Shown: piece by piece, positions 1 to 10,866 of the stretch
How the letters are laid out: every line of letters starts with the position of its first letter
Position numbering within the stretch: position 1 is the first letter of the stretch
From: Sesamum alatum
Lineage: Eukaryota; Streptophyta; Magnoliopsida; Lamiales; Pedaliaceae
Length of the DNA: 64,000 bases
NCBI GenBank assembly: GCA_034509735.1
Contig: JACGWO010000001.1
Span: forward strand, 29,825,966-29,889,965
Direction: 5' to 3'
Notes under the pieces: model-generated
What the model saw: only the letters and a program-made list of their open reading frames with translations
Told to the model about the DNA's origin: nothing
The model's database searches: none
Translations under genes and position numbers: made by a program

Positions 1-1283
1 TTTCTCGATCATCCTCTTAAACCCGATTCTGGAGCCATCATTTTCCTCTTTTTGTTCTCCCGCGACCTATCGGAGGTACATGAATATTCCACTCTAAAGC
101 TTCATCATTTTTAGGTTCAGTCCTCCTTCTCGATTTTGTGATGCTTTTTTAATCCTCTATGATGCTGGTTTATCTGTCGTTTTCTGTTTGAGCTTGATGC
201 TTTTGTTTTTGGAACATTTTTTCTTAGATGCTTGAGTTTAGTTGATTGACGCATTGTTTGGGAATTTCGTAATTCATGTTGAATTGCTTCTAAGTGGTCG
301 TGATGGTGAGCAAGTTATACTGATTGCTTTTATTGTGGTTTAGTGGAACTGCACCCTGTGAAATAATAGACTTTTTGGGTTTTTCAATGGGCAAAGCTAG
401 AGCTACTGGACATGGGAAATGATATGAGTTCTGGTTATTGCTTTGGCTGTTGTTTGCGGTTCTCTAGCACGTCTAATGCTTTGGTACTCCAGTAGGATCA
501 TGAGATCAGTGTCACGGTTATGACTATTTAGCTTTCATTTCGCTATAGTTCATGGGATTCTTGTGATGTGCTGAATACTTTGATTCAGTTATTAAACATA
601 AGTGCAACTGTCACTGTTACGATACTGATTGAGAGGAGAAATCGATATTTGCACATGCAACTGACATCAGCCTTCATGCTGGAATAAACTGCACTGGATT
701 TCTAGTTATTTTTAGTTGTTTTCCGTTAGTAATATTCAGAAGGATCTTTAGTACTTGAGATCAAGATGAAACAAGAACTAGGACCTAGGTCCATCTTTTT
801 GGTAATTTTATCAAGGATTTGCTGTGCTAATGAATTCTTGTTGAAGATTGTTAGATTTTATTTTGGTTTTTGTTAAGGATTTTTAGTACTTGAGATCAAG
901 ATGACATAAGAACTAGGTCCATCTTTTTGGTAATTTTGTCAAGGATTTGCTGTGCTAATAAATTCTTGTTGATGATTGTTGGATTTTTATTTTGGTTTTT
1001 GTTAATTGTCTTCATACTTGTGTGTGTCTAAATATATAGTGTGGAATCTGGATTTTCTCGAAATGGAAATAGAAGTTCTCTGGAGTTCTCAAGAGATACT
1101 TAGTGACCTAGTATTGTTACTTTCGACAAAATTTAAAGGAGTCTGTAATTAAGATTTGAAATGTTTGGAGAGAAAACTTTGGAGCTCAATTTAACTGAAA
1201 AGTCTAGTGTATTTCTTTTACCGGCCATTATATATTCTAAGATTTGCTTGTTTTCTTTGCAGGTCACTGTATTGACTGTGAAA
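1..1283 (+). other. 5' UTR exon and 5' UTR intron of the ADP/ATP carrier gene
   Basis: The window seems to open inside the carrier transcript. A plausible donor follows base 75 (GGAG|GTAC), and a good T-rich acceptor (CTTTGCAG) ends at 1262, 21 bases before the start codon. That implies a leader exon and an intron of about 1.19 kb. A long intron in the 5' UTR is common in highly expressed plant genes, so this is plausible but inferred. The intron is T-rich, holds a duplicated segment at 741-1005 and has no convincing ORF. Confidence 0.5.
741..1005 (+). repeat. Imperfect tandem duplication inside the 5' UTR intron
   Basis: Two direct copies of about 131-134 bp, 741-874 and 875-1005, are adjacent. 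Both run from a GGATCTTTAG/GGATTTTTAG start to TTTTGGTTTTTGTTAA. They differ by a few substitutions and short indels, for example an extra GACCTA near 780 in copy 1. This looks like a local tandem duplication within the intron. Confidence 0.8.
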
Positions 1284-2937
1284 ATGGGGGATGGTGCACA
1301 ACATCCATCTGTATTTCGAAAGATACATGGGCAATCTTATCTTTTTTCTCGGATTTCTCCTCACACACACTCTAGAAATGCTGGTAGTAACTACTTGACT
1401 GGTGGATATGTCAATGGAGGTCTTCGGAGTCTTTCAACGCCATCATTCCAAGGAACCGGCCTGGATATTGTTTCACCAGTCTCTCCTTTCCTTATACAGG
1501 CTCCAGCAGAAAAAGAAAAAGGGTTTTCCGGTTTTATGGTGGATTTCCTCATGGGAGGGGTTTCTGCGGCGGTATCCAAGACTGCCGCTGCTCCTATTGA
1601 GAGAGTAAAACTCTTGATTCAAAACCAGGATGAGATGATCCGAGCTGGTCGATTGTCCGAACCTTACAAGGGAATTTCTGATTGCTTTGCTAGAACTATC
1701 AAGGATGAAGGTGTACTTTCACTCTGGAGAGGCAACACTGCTAACGTTATCAGATACTTCCCTACTCAGGTTAACAGTCTCATAGAAGTAGTTTTTCCTG
1801 TTGAATTATGATTAGATCACATTAGATTATGCACTCGAAACGGAAAGGAGATGCAGAGTTTCAAATGCGGCATCTTTTCACGTACTGTTGGCCAACTGTC
1901 CGTGATATCAGATTATCAATCTCTGATGCCTCTTGTTGTGACTGTTTGCAGGCCCTCAACTTTGCCTTCAAAGATTACTTCAAGAGACTGTTTAACTTCA
2001 AGAAAGACAAGGATGGTTACTGGAAATGGTTTGCTGGAAACTTGGCGTCTGGTGGTGCTGCTGGTGCTTCATCTCTCCTGTTTGTTTACTCTCTTGATTA
2101 TGCCCGAACGAGGTTGGCGAATGATGCTAAGGCTGCCAAAAAGGGTGGAGAAAGGCAGTTCAACGGCTTGATTGATGTTTACAGAAAGACAATCCAATCT
2201 GATGGTCTTGTTGGACTTTACCGTGGATTTAACATTTCTTGTGTTGGAATTATCGTCTACCGTGGACTTTATTTTGGAATGTACGATTCTCTGAAACCAG
2301 TCGTTCTAACTGGTTCATTGCAGGTTGGTATACTTAAGGATCTTGTAGTCTTGACTTCTGTGTTTGATTGCTTTTTTCCCTGCATCCTCTCCTGAATGCT
2401 TCTGCCTTTTACTTCATGTCTGTGGAAGTTAATCTGAAAAATTACAGTGATATGTTATAATGGTTGCTTAAATAATTTGTTGAGCCAGCATAACAATTTA
2501 ATCAAATGTTCAATATATCTTCAGGAAAATATTGCATTATGGATATGAATATCTCATGCATGCTTCATAAGTCTATTGTAGGATAAAGTTGCCAATTGCA
2601 GGCTTTACATGACTTGGCTTGGTATTGGTATGTGCAGGATAGTTTCTTAGCTAGTTTCCTTCTGGGATGGGGAATCACCATTGGTGCTGGCTTGGCTTCT
2701 TACCCAATTGATACCGTGCGTAGAAGGATGATGATGACTTCAGGAGAGGCTGTCAAATATAAGAGCTCTATCGATGCATTCTCGCAGATTGTCAAGAAAG
2801 AAGGAACTAAGTCACTCTTTAAGGGTGCTGGAGCAAACATCTTAAGAGCTGTTGCAGGTGCTGGTGTGCTTGCCGGCTATGACAAATTGCAGGTTCTCGT
2901 CTTGGGAAAGAAGTATGGTTCTGGAGGTGGTGGTTAA
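1284..2937 (+). CDS. AAC: Mitochondrial ADP,ATP carrier protein (three coding exons)
   Basis: Coding exons are 1284-1769, 1952-2323 and 2638-2937, all joined in phase 0 with GT-AG introns of 182 and 314 bp, giving 385 residues. The protein exchanges ADP for ATP across the inner mitochondrial membrane. It shows the three tandem carrier modules: PIERVK at 104-109, SLDYAR at 209-214 and PIDTVR at 309-314. The nucleotide-carrier signature RRRMMM is at 314-319. About 80 residues precede the first module, rich in Ser, Arg and Gly, as in plant carriers that have a cleaved N-terminal extension. The start at 1284 is the first Met after the acceptor; the upstream in-frame Met at 1161 lies in the intron. 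Length and motifs look complete. It is the only host gene here that looks functional. Confidence 0.96.
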
Positions 2938-3317
2938 TAACAAAACGGTGATATAATGACAATGACGACTAAGTGATGTTCTTATCTAGATGGTCATCCG
3001 CGTCTTTGGAATAATATTTTTGTGAACATTGTTTTTGTTGGTGCCTTTTATCATAGCTGGAAAGCCTGTATAAATTTATAGCAGCATACCTGTGTGTTAC
3101 GCTGTTTTTCATGAGGACGAGTGTTCAGTCTCAACTTGATAGTTTGGTCCTTCTTTGGGACTGAATAATCTTAGTGCACTTCGTTTCCCTTTGTTGTATT
3201 AGTCACACTGTCAGTGAATTGTCGAGCTATATCTGTTGTAAGTCATGCCACCGCTGATGCAGAATTGCCTTGTCCTGTTATTCTCAGAGTGCGATGCATT
3301 GAAGTAGCAGTCTGTTA
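2938..3317 (+). other. 3' UTR and downstream flank of the carrier gene
   Basis: TAA at 2935-2937 is followed at once by a second in-frame-style TAA. The next ~380 bp are T-rich with no ORF, as expected for a plant 3' UTR. No single AATAAA signal stands out, so I do not place the cleavage site. Confidence 0.55.
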
Positions 3318-3490
3318 CTGTTAGGGAGTGTTTGTTAGAGTTTTTGCTTTTAAAGAAGTAATTTTCGTATAAAAAGTTGAAGTTGTAGCAGAATCAAAAG
3401 TGGGTAGTGTTTGTAAAAAAAAGTGAAAAGCAGATGAAAGTTAAATTGGTAGTGTTTGGGAGAAACATACTTCTAAAATACATTTAATTG
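3318..3490. mobile_element. Remnant of a GGGAGTGTTTG-type small element (possibly hAT-like MITE)
   Basis: The segment opens with GGGAGTGTTTG and holds AGTTGAAGTTGTAGCAG, AAAGTGGGTAGTGTTTGT and GGTAGTGTTTGGGAG. The same motifs recur in reverse orientation at about 53570-53740 (CAAACACCACCAACTTTTG, CCCAAACACTCTC). Such ends are seen in plant hAT-type miniature elements. No clear target duplication was found and the other end is uncertain. Confidence 0.4.
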
Positions 3491-3657
3491 ATTAAAGATC
3501 ATTTTGTCCCCATGTATTAAACAGATATTATTTTGTCTTAATATTTACATTATCTCTTGATTTTAATATTTATTTTTTCTAAAAAATAATAATTTTTATT
3601 TCAATTAGTATATCGCATATTTAATTTTTTAGAAAATGATTATAACTTATAGAACTT

Positions 3658-4157
3658 AGGGTTAATTATATTTAGACCCCCTCTGAAAATACATAATTAC
3701 ACTTTCCCCTAAAGAAGTTTTGAAATTACATTTACACCCCCTCTAAAAATTCTTTGTTTACACCTGACCTCCATTCGTTAAAAATTTGGGCGGAAAAAGT
3801 TCATTTCAACAAGAATAATTACATAAATTTTTAATTTTACCTGTCATTTAACATTCTCGTGCAATAATTTTGTACTTATAAGGAAAAAATATAATAATAT
3901 TGGCCTCACTCCATACATATACGTTACACTTATCCTTTTATAAGTACAAAAATATACATGAGAATGTTAAATGGTGGGAAAAATTGAAAATTTGTTTAAT
4001 TATTTTTGTTGACGTGAACATATTTCGTCCAAACTCTAACGGATGGGGGTCAGGTGTAAACAGAGAATTTTCGGAGGGGTGTAAGTATAATTTCAAAACT
4101 TTTTTGGGGGAAAGTGTAATTATACATTTTCAGAGGGGTGTAAGTGTAATTAACCCT
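3658..4157. mobile_element. 500-bp inverted-repeat element (MITE or Mutator-type, AGGGTTAATT ends)
   Basis: The left end AGGGTTAATTATATTTAGA mirrors the right end, which reads back as AGGGTTAATTACACTTACA. Pairing continues inward: the runs near 3690 and 3770 match the reverse complement of 4040-4140, and even the centre (ACATTCTCGTGCA near 3851 against TACATGAGAATGT near 3955) pairs, so it is close to a full fold-back. AACTT flanks both ends (3653-3657, 4158-4162), a candidate target duplication. The short ORF it contains is not a gene. Confidence 0.75.
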
Positions 4158-4309
4158 AACTTATATTATTAAAATATTCAATATTAATAGACAAAATGAA
4201 TGTTTAGTTCAATAATATTTATATTATATAACATAATTATTCATTCATACACGATAAATAAACTTACAATTATAGAATCTCACTTTCCTTTTACTAAATA
4301 TTTCTCATA

Positions 4310-4430
4310 AAAAAATGCAAAAAGTTAGAATATGTAGAAATAATTAATGATATGCATTACAATTAATCAACAATAAATTCAAACAATTAAACCCATCAAT
4401 ACATAAAAGACCCATCACTAATAAATTTTA
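4310..4430. repeat. Dispersed AT-rich repeat, first copy
   Basis: A stretch with AAAAGTTAGAATATG, ATTACAATTAATCAACAAT and ACATAAAAGACCCATCA is repeated in diverged form at about 6425-6560 in the same orientation. Neither copy codes for protein. They are probably pieces of one old element. Confidence 0.5.
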
Positions 4431-5382
4431 GGGTTAAATACACTTTGCCCCAAAATAAATTGACATGTCGGCATATATATATAAACCCTCCAACTATTTT
4501 TTTTAACATTTTCCCCCTTGGAGTTTAAGCCTCTCTGGTATTCCATTTTTCTCCAACTGCTTTTGTTGATGTGGAATATTGCTTTCCAATTTCATGGTGA
4601 ATGCAACTAATTAATTGTCAAGTGGACACTTTTAAATGCCAACGTTTGTATAAGTGGTGGTATCATCAATTAATTGCTGGTTTTGACTATTATCTAAAGA
4701 TAATTGTTGTAGAACTTATAAAGAAAATAAGTACTTTTTATATTTCTAAGTATTGTCATCCTAATAAGCATGTAAGTAATATTTAGTGTTCCATTACTTT
4801 AATAAAATACCTATATTGTTAATTTGTTATGATACATTAGTGTTCAATCTCCATATCATTTTTTACTTGGAGGGTCCATTTAATTTCTTGCTGTAGTTAA
4901 ATCAAGTGAGTGAACTTTTTGCAGTTTTTGAAGTCAACTCACTCCATGTGAGTGAAATTTTTGCACCTATAATTTACTTTTGGAAAATTATCAAAATAAT
5001 AACTTGATTAGCAACACGAAACAAGCAAAATCATAGTAAATTTCAACAGCTAATAGTAATTTAAAAAATGATACAAACAATTAATTCACAATTAACACAA
5101 ATAAACAATTATCTAATTCAATAAAAGTAATTCATATACAGAAACAATTGAAAAATACACACCGAGCAAAACAGAAAAAAAAAATACTCATAATTGGACA
5201 ATGGGAAAATACAAACACAAGCCTTAAAACTTGAGAGATACATCATTTTCAGCAAAGAAAAGTTGAAGAAGATGGAAATGCAAGCATGCGTTAAAATTGA
5301 AGGGGGTAAATATCACAAAAAATAGTTTGAGGGGTGTATATAACATGTCAGATTGTTTAAGGGGGCAAAGTGTATTTAACCC
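4431..5382. mobile_element. 952-bp terminal-inverted-repeat element (GGGTTAAATACACTTTG ends)
   Basis: The left end GGGTTAAATACACTTTGCCC is matched by the right end GGGCAAAGTGTATTTAACCC in perfect inverse, followed inward by paired GACATGTC/ACATGTCAGA-type tracts. The flanks TAAATTTTA and AAAAATTTA agree at 7 of 9 positions, which would suit a Mutator-type 9-bp target duplication. The interior is AT-rich without a usable ORF, so it is non-autonomous. Confidence 0.7.
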
Positions 5383-6786
5383 AAAAATTTAGGATGTAAT
5401 ACAATTATCACTTTTGTGGTATGTTCCCCCCCCCCCCTCCTCAAAATAAAAACCTTAAAAAAGAACCTGTGAACTCAACTATCCATTAGTGGTGTTGATA
5501 ATTAAGTTTTGCTAAGGTGGCAGATTTTTTCTACAAGATAAATATTGGAAGATTAAGTACAAAAAAAGTCTATGTGCTAGTTACATATATTTGCAATTGT
5601 TTTTTTGTCGGATAATCATTAAGACGTTTTGCAAGTTTTTCCCCATCTCTTTCTTTCAACACACAAATTTTATGCCAATTCTCTTTGAAAGTTTATTATA
5701 ATATTTTTAAAGGTCAAGTGATTCTATAATTTTACATTCTAGTTGTTGCTTTTGTTGTTGCCCAATTCATTATTTATCTAATTTTTTAGGTTTAAGTTGC
5801 AAGTGTAAAAAGCGGGCCATGGTGCAAACATCATGCCGGCAAATTGTCCTGGTAAAATATTTGTTGGTTGACTATTGAATGTTAAGAATGTTCATTAACA
5901 GACGATTCAATTACTAAAAGCAACTTTTGATAAAAGATTTTGAGATATTAAAAAAAAGGGATAAATTCACCAAATTAAACCAACAAACACCAGCTTTAGC
6001 CTTTAAATGGGTGTCAGAAGATTATTCTAAGAGTTCTCCCTTTGCCTAAAGTAAGAATTTAACTTGACTTTTGGGAAATGATAAACTCAGGGCTTGAAAT
6101 TGGAGAGGATGGGTTCTTAGCTCACCCACGATTTTCTATTACCAAAGGGTACTTTTGATATTTTTAAAATTAATTTTTATTTTTATTTTCTCAAAAAAGC
6201 ATGATTTGCAGGGACACAATGAACTTTTCAAATATAATAATTAACCTAGTGACAATTTCAGGTGTTGACTGTTAAGTCCAGAAGTTTTTGAAGTTTTCTA
6301 TATTTCAGGGGATTTTTTGATAGATAATATACTTCAAGGGTGATAACTGTATTTAATTAAAATTTAATTAAGTTCAACTAAAACATACTATATGTTTAGG
6401 TAAATTTGTTTTTTATAAAAAATATGAAAAAAGTTAGAAATATGAAAATAGTTAGTGATATATATTACAATTAGATCAACAATGAATATAAACGATCAAA
6501 TCATAGTTGGACTCATTTAAGACCTATATTAATCAATATAAAACCCATCACCGACCCATAAAAGACGAATGATTTGATAAAAATTTAATTAAGTTAAACC
6601 CACTTAAATCCATGTAAAATATTTTTAGCCCAACCGAACACCAAACTACTTAAGTTGGGTTGGATCCATGAGGTCTAACCCAAATTGCCACCCCTAGTTG
6701 GCACATATGGCTCTTCTCTTGATTTGAAGCATGAACAGTCAAATGATAACTCTCCTGAAAGTTGCATTTAGGAATGAGTTTTCTCA
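5383..6786. other. AT-rich intergenic DNA without recognised genes
   Basis: No ORF of note is present. It holds a 10-base C run near 5427-5436, the second copy of the dispersed repeat (about 6425-6560) and several AAAAAA tracts. A CAACAAACACCAGC end near 5983 may be the far end of the GGGAGTGTTTG element that starts near 3318, which would then hold the two fold-back elements nested inside it; this is a guess. Confidence 0.5.
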
Positions 6787-7389
6787 AGGGGTTTAATTAC
6801 ATTTAGATATTTTCTCCAAAAGTATGAAATTATACTTTATTTTGAAAAGTTTTAGAGTTACATTTATACATCATTAATACTTTGTTTAGAATTAGACTCC
6901 ACCTTTAGCATTTTAGACAATTAATGGTACCAAGGAAAAATTTAGGTGAATATTTAACTTATCCATCGTAATTAAAAAGTTTTTATATTTTATTGATGAA
7001 GTTACTCTTGCTAATACTGTGAAACTTATAGGGGCGTATATGCAATGTCATAATAATTAAAAGGAGTGATGTAATAAAATACTTGTGTGGATTCATAGTA
7101 GCTGGAGATGAAAACAATAGTTGTTTTTATTTTTCTTGTCTTTTTATATGACTAGAGTAACATTGCGATTGTGATCTTGTATGTATCATATAAATATATT
7201 TTGTTGAAACACATCTTCTACTATTATAGGATAGAAAAATAAACAAAAAATATCTAAAAGATAATATGAAAAATAAATAATTGTGGTGAATTTTAAAACA
7301 ACAATAAATTTGAAATCCCAAATCTCTAAGGGTTGCTTAACTTTCTAAGTCTCACCATATAAGTTCCTCTCCAATAATACTAATGCACA
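6787..7389. repeat. Decayed relative of the AGGGTTAATT element, then AT-rich DNA
   Basis: GGGGTTTAATTACATTTAGA, TACATTTATACATC and a closing TAATTAAAAGGAGTG near 7058-7072 resemble the element at 3658-4157 in diverged form. After about 7085 the sequence is AT-rich and I recognise nothing in it. Confidence 0.3.
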
Positions 7390-8129
7390 AAATTTTCAAA
7401 CTCTTGTCTTATCATTGCATTATCATTGTACACGCATGACGACAAGGTATTCCAGTCAATGAAATTGTTTACATGAGCATTAACTTCTTGTTAGATCAAC
7501 AATGAATGAAGTAATTCCTACATAAACTTCAAATATGCAATTCCCTGCCCATTTTACTTAATAGTTTGTAGACTCTAACTTGGCTTGCTCAAGCTTTCTC
7601 AATATTCTTGGACATATCACAATACTGATGTTACTCACCAAGTCTTTCTTCTCCTGAAATCTAGCCATCAATATTTGTCTTATAATGTCCATCATAGTGA
7701 TGATTGATTTATCTCTTTGCATTCTAATGTACTGATTAAATTATTCAAAGATGTTTTTGGTTATCAACTATTCATAAGCTCCCATATTCAATTCTGTATG
7801 TTCATCCATATGTTTCTTGACATCTTGCACATCATAAGCAGATGTAGCAACCCCCACCAACTGTTCAAATCTCCTGCATTGTACAAATTCTTAAAGTTGC
7901 ACATAAATGTCTCATGCAAAAATCTATGCTCTACTTCAGGCATAATGCTCTTGAAACTCCAATTTAAACTCTATATATTTATCATAGGTAAAAGGAAAAA
8001 TAGTTAGTATCGGCATTATATATGAAGTCACTTCACAAGAAATATGAACCCAAATACTTTTTATACTGTTTGCCCATCTGATATGTAAATCCAACCCATT
8101 TCTTCAGACCTGTCCATGATATCACTAAG
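7390..8129 (-). pseudogene. Mutator-like (MuDR) transposase, C-terminal half, decayed
   Basis: Read on the minus strand in shifting frames, the segment gives typical MULE transposase blocks in order: EEMGWIYISD (the second catalytic Asp region), PEVEHRFLHE, NFKNLYNAG, then WGYEW-like helical text, ARFQEKKD, CPRILRKLEQAK and finally CSC-like text with EFENFVHQYYWRGTYM. The last block matches the usual CxC..W..GIPCxHA zinc region and YYW..TY tail of the family. Several stop codons and frameshifts are present, so it cannot be functional. It ends abruptly at a Gypsy LTR (8130). Its first ~55 bp are about 85% identical to 14110-14182, the end of the N-terminal fragment farther right. Confidence 0.75.
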
Positions 8130-8664
8130 TATAGCCCCCTTTGGGGCAAGGTCCCAGGCTGGCTCAGTAGCTTGTGTGTCAGCATGCCCAGCACGGAGTG
8201 CTGCGCACAGAGGCATGATGATGAGCGCGCAGATAGGACTCGCTCGCGGCAGACTCGCGACATGCTGGCAGGCGTGCGCGTAGGATCGCTAGATGTGCGC
8301 GCACGCCTGGCCATGTTGGCAGTAGTTTTGTCCGAATGGTTACCAGGAGCGGTTGCAGATGATTCCAGGTTTTGTGGGCGGCAGTTGGTGCTGTTCACCC
8401 CGACAACTGCCGACCACTTGGAAGCTGACTTGGATGGCTTAGTTGGCCTAGATGGCTTTGTTTGATTGGCCCAGCGGTTGAGGGATGTTCACCGCACGAT
8501 TTTGTATTTATAGGCCGGCTGTTGGCACAATGAGTAGAGTGTGCAAACCGTGGCATTCCTTATATTCTTTGATTGGTCGATTAATGCAAGGTTGGGTATT
8601 CTTCCTGTAATTCGTGTGCCTTGTTGCCTTTATATTGGCTTATGCTTGTGACTTGCTTGAACAT
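8130..8664 (+). repeat. Gypsy (chromovirus) LTR copy 1, 3' end missing
   Basis: The segment matches 14308-14817 in reverse orientation, with very similar 3' halves. It begins TATAGCCCCCTTTGGGGCAA (the partner starts TGTAACCCCC) and has a putative TATA box TATTTATAG near 8507. Its 5' third is rich in GCGCGC. Compared with copy 2, the last ~125 bp are missing; at about 8665 it runs into reversed Tat gag DNA. Both ORFs in it are incidental. Confidence 0.75.
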
Positions 8665-10295
8665 AAGAATTGATGCTTCCAGAGAGCTTCCTATCAAACT
8701 TCATGTAGCATCGAACATACTTTAGTTGGGAATTCGACGAATCCCCACCAGTGGGTCCACCTATAATTATGTTGATGACACGTCAGCGAGGTTAATTGTC
8801 ATCTTGTATAGGTTGTTGCGGTTAAGGCTCCAAGGTACCATATCCCTGCCTCTTGGTCCCTACTTTATGATCCACTTCTGGATCATTCCCAGCGACTGCT
8901 ACATTATTCACAACTCTCTTCCCTAGAGCTTCCGCCCTTTTCCATGTGGTCCTAAAAATATTCTTGATAGATTAACCGTTTAATCTTGACCTTCAGGTGA
9001 AAGCAGTCCACTGTATCACACCCACGATTTTTATGAAACTTGCAATAATATTTTGACCCTTTCTGTGAAGGGGTCGGTTGAGTTTCTAGGCCATTGTAAC
9101 AAATTCTTTTAAATAACGATGAGGGCCTACACACTGCTTATATTCAAATAGATATACTTATGGAAGTGCATGTATTTTGGTACTAGGCCTTTTCCAGACC
9201 CGAACTTTCCTTGTTCTTTTCCTTTCTCATCACCTTCCTTAGGTTACGATTAGTTCGAAACAATTCTGTTTTCCATTCTCCGTCTTTCAAAGCATTCATT
9301 TGTTCCTCATGTATATACCTCTCGACTATAGCCATGAGCGCCTTGACATCTTCAAGAGGGTCATGGGCTAGAGTAGATGCAAAAGCCCCTTCTTCAATCC
9401 ATGTATCAATATTGATGTCGTCATGTCCACTCAGAGGTCAGGTACCTCCAACACCTTAGTGTTAAACCTATTCCTAAAGTCTCATAGTGTTTCATCATAT
9501 TTTTGTTAGATCGTAAACAAATGCGTTGCCATGCAACCTCTTTGTCTTCTTTTTACTGGAAAAATGGAATAGGAATATTAGCAAGCTAGTCCTATGAGAT
9601 AATAGTTGCTGGCAAAAGTGAGCCAAACCATTTTTCTGTACGACCAAAGGTCATAGTGAATTTCTCAGTATAGAGCGTGTAACAGTCCATATAGTTGCAT
9701 GTTGTTTTTTAAGGTTGTTAAGTGCTCTTCTGGATCTTCACAACCTTTGTAGCGAGCAAATATGGAATTTTCATGCCAGGCTCCAAGGTCTCAGCTAGGA
9801 TCTCCAGGTCGAATAAGGACCCTCATCTTAAGAACACATTTTCTTGAGGTGCAAGTCTTCGTCTCAGCTCGTCAATTAGTTTACTGATGCGATCAATCTG
9901 GTCACTTAGTGCACACATCTTATCTCTTTGATGACATTCATCCTAGTCACTGAAGGCCAAATGACTACCAACTTTTTATGATTCAGCCTTTTGTTGTTCG
10001 TCCTATGCCTTTTCCTATCGAGCCCCATATTTGGAACGAGCCCTCTTCTCAACAGAGGCTTGTAGGGGCGTGGAGACGGAAAATTAGGCTGAGGTAAGCC
10101 CTCAACATTCTCAATCGCACAAGGCGGAGCTGATAAAGGTACCCTATTATTCCTAAAATTCTCAGCCCACTCTTCGAACTTACGACGCAGATCTGTGATG
10201 AGATAGTAATCATTTTGTCTCCAGCTGGACATTTCCGTAGGATTGGGTTGCATCCCAAATGGATTTACTACGTTCTTGTTGGATTTTTTAGCCAT
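8665..10295 (-). pseudogene. Tat-type Ty3/Gypsy gag, degenerate
   Basis: Read on the minus strand from an ATG at 10295, the first 129 codons are open and hold the N-terminal gag text (ITDLRRKFEEWAENFRNN). Further on, in broken frames, come the Retrotrans_gag core (EKWFGSLLPATI, LSGHDDINIDTWIEEGAFA, DPLEDVKALMAIVERYI), the Tat zinc-knuckle-like block YYCKFHKNRGCDTVDCF at about 9050-8990, and an IxGGPTGG-like block near 8760. Many stops and frameshifts. The matching 5' LTR lies just upstream on the same strand (10350-10804), so this is the 5' part of a Tat element pointing left. Its continuation is not to the left; a + strand Tat pol of similar decay starts at 22766. Confidence 0.8.
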
Positions 10296-10319
10296 TTATA
10301 CGTAAAAGGAAAAAAAATA

Positions 10320-10349
10320 TGGTGATTTCCCATAGACGATGCCAAATTT
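10320..10349 (-). other. Tat primer-binding-site region
   Basis: Immediately inside the LTR the minus strand reads TTGGCATCGTCTATGGGAA. This is a mutated form of the TTGGCGCCGTCTGTGGGAA seen intact at 57395 in element C, a sequence typical of Tat elements next to the 5' LTR. Confidence 0.75.
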
Positions 10350-10804
10350 TGTTACTGTTTTATTGGTATAAGGTATTTAGAGTGAGATTATGATTACGCC
10401 GCCTTTGATGCGCAAAGAACCCCTCAAATATTCACAGAATAGGACTTATAGAATAGACACCATTAAAAACATATCGGGAAGGCCCTAGTAATACACCTTT
10501 GATGCTTAAATTAGATAGGTTATAAGGAAAGGTATTTAAGGTAAAGTTATGCTAGGGCAGCCAAATTTGTACCAGGGCATGTAGGGCGACTATTTAAAAT
10601 TTTTGCCCATTGTAAGATTCTATATGAACTACATATGGAAAAATGATTCAGTTGTCACGGCGGGTCCATAATATTAGGGATTATGAGGTAACGACACTAA
10701 GTCATAAAGACCCTAAATGGACGGTGCAGGTCCAGAGCTATTTGCAGGTTGATAAAGAGCTAGGGTTAATGTCTAAGTACGACCTTTATAAAATTACCCC
10801 CACA
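10350..10804 (-). repeat. Tat 5' LTR (reversed), partner of the LTR at 55136
   Basis: On the minus strand it runs from TGTGGGGGTAATTTT to CAGTAACA (455 bp). It aligns end to end with 55136-55594, with roughly three quarters identity by eye, including CTAGCTCTTTATCAA, GGACCTGCAC, ATTTAGGGTCTTTA and ATAATCTCACT. Such divergence means an old element. The flank at its outer end (ACTAA) does not match the flank of the 55.6-kb LTR. Confidence 0.8.
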
Positions 10805-10817
10805 TTAGTCACAAATT

Positions 10818-10866
10818 TCTCTCTCTCTCTCTCTCTCACTCTCAATATATATATATATATATATAT
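10818..10866. repeat. CT and AT microsatellites
   Basis: A (CT)n run at about 10819-10840 is followed by an (AT)n run at about 10845-10866. Confidence 0.9.

Noticed and set aside
3900..4172. 90-codon ORF as a gene
   Set aside because: It is the right half of a fold-back element.
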